DNA of 64,000 nt from an uncultured Ruminococcus sp. Lineage in GTDB: Bacteria > Bacillota > Clostridia > Oscillospirales > Ruminococcaceae. The stretch is taken from contig CANQJO010000002.1 in NCBI GenBank assembly GCA_947624255.1, positions 1-64,000 of the forward strand. Direction: 5' to 3'. A program made the translations under genes and the position numbers. The notes under the pieces are model-generated. The model saw nothing but the letters and a program-made list of their open reading frames with translations. It did not search any database and was not told where the DNA came from. Shown here one piece after another: positions 62,739 to 64,000 of the stretch; position 1 is the first letter of the stretch, and the number at the start of each line of letters is the position of its first letter.

Positions 62739-63962
62739 TCAGGCATTTTTAGGCTGAACGTGATCTCCGGTACGAGATCTTTTTTTCTTCGGGGCAGGAT
62801 TTTCGTCATCGTAGTATCGCTGCTGCGAGATGTTGAGCATAATGCCCATTTCGGCAAGCTGCATAATTAGCGCCGTACCTCCGTAGCTGAAAAACGGCAG
62901 GCTGATACCGGTGTTGGGGATCAGATTGCTGACAACGGCAAGATTGAAAACGGTCTGAATGCCGATCTGGGTCGTGATGCCCACAGCGATGAGCATTCCG
63001 AAGCGATCCTTGCATCTCACCGCAATGGAGAATCCCTCAACGATAAGCAGGAAGAACACAATGATTATCGCCAGTGCGCCGATAAATCCGAGCTCCTCGC
63101 AGACAATGGGGAAAACGAAGTCATTTTTCGTTTCCGGAAGATACAAATACTTCTGACGGGAGTTGCCCAATCCCAGACCGAAAAGTCCTCCCGAACCTAT
63201 TGCAATAATGGAGTTTGATGTCTGCCATGTATCACCGAGAGTATCGGCAAAAGGATCCTTCCATGATTTTATGCGGACGGAAACATAGCTTCCCTCAATG
63301 TTTGCCTGCCAGCTTATGATGATTATGGCTGCGGCAAGAGCGGCTATACCGAGGATCAGGAACTGTTTTCTGTTTGCACCGCCGCAGAGGACCATTGCTA
63401 TAGAGATAGTCACGATGAGGATAAGTCCCGAAAGATGAGGCTCCTTATACAGAAGAAATGCATACACTGCCATAAAAGCCGCATACTTGACGATACCCAC
63501 ATCAAAGCGGTTCATTTTTTTGCCGTCACGCTCCATGCTGTAGGCGAAGAAAATGATTATCGCAAGCTTTGCGACCTCAGAGGGCTGAAAGTTTTGTCCT
63601 GCGAGGGTGAGCCAGCGTTTTGCTCCCATTGATCCGCCCTCATCGTTTCCTATGGCAAGAACGAGTATCAGCAGCAGTGCGCCTATAGCATAGAGTATGC
63701 TTGCAATATTGAATTTCTTGATAAAGGGGATCTTTATATTTTTGAGGTTGTGATAGTCCATTTTCATGAAAAACAGCAGGACAACGAAGCCTATCGCAGC
63801 ATTTTTTGCCTGATTTTTCGCATAATAAAGACCGTCGCCGCCATGCTCGCTGTAAGCCCATGCATAGCTCGCTGAGGACATCATTACCAGTCCCACCACA
63901 AGGAGGATCATAACATATGCAAAAAATGAAAGGCTGATGTCACCGTTTCTGCCGTCTCCCAC
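62739..63962 (-). CDS. ftsW: FtsW/SpoVE SEDS-family protein (5' end may extend past the window)
   Basis: Multi-TM SEDS protein; GGLFGLGLGNSRQKYLYLPETKNDFVFPIVCEELGFIGA; VFNLAVVSNLIPNTGISLPFFSYGGTAL. The upstream frame is open to the window end. Confidence 0.93.
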   Translation of the reverse strand: MGDGRNGDISLSFFAYVMILLVVGLVMMSSASYAWAYSEHGGDGLYYAKNQAKNAAIGFVVLLFFMKMDYHNLKNIKIPFIKKFNIASILYAIGALLLILVLAIGNDEGGSMGAKRWLTLAGQNFQPSEVAKLAIIIFFAYSMERDGKKMNRFDVGIVKYAAFMAVYAFLLYKEPHLSGLILIVTISIAMVLCGGANRKQFLILGIAALAAAIIIISWQANIEGSYVSVRIKSWKDPFADTLGDTWQTSNSIIAIGSGGLFGLGLGNSRQKYLYLPETKNDFVFPIVCEELGFIGALAIIIVFFLLIVEGFSIAVRCKDRFGMLIAVGITTQIGIQTVFNLAVVSNLIPNTGISLPFFSYGGTALIMQLAEMGIMLNISQQRYYDDENPAPKKKRSRTGDHVQPKNA

Positions 63963-64000
63963 AAAGACCTTCCGGAGCTTTGCGAAAGAGCTTTCCTTTT

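Overview
The window is a 64 kb piece of a low-to-mid GC Firmicute chromosome. A cohesin/Thr-linker/dockerin protein suggests a fibre-degrading Ruminococcus-like organism; this assignment is inference. It is mostly housekeeping: an IS5-like element abutting a 5'-truncated rtcB, tmRNA, a two-component system, tyrS, tRNA-Thr, carB, the F-ATPase operon, secDF, ppk, a two-gene CoA-dehydratase activase, a hybrid histidine kinase, McrBC-type restriction genes, trkAH, the str operon (rpsL-rpsG-fusA-tuf), an ABC transporter, rqcH, trmK-nif3 and a reduced dcw cluster (ftsW-murG-murA-ftsQ-ftsZ plus a DivIVA-like coiled-coil gene). The strongest unusual observations are: (1) an in-frame fusion of ATP synthase delta and alpha, which conflicts with the 1:3 delta:alpha stoichiometry of F1; (2) a ~140-nt candidate structured RNA present twice, upstream of trkA and upstream of rpsG; (3) an ftsQ-ftsZ junction without ftsA, with an FtsZ tail lacking the usual C-terminal peptide; (4) a TrmK-Nif3 fusion; (5) an McrB-like protein with an unassigned N-terminal domain. 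All homology calls come from reading the translated sequences; no database search was run.
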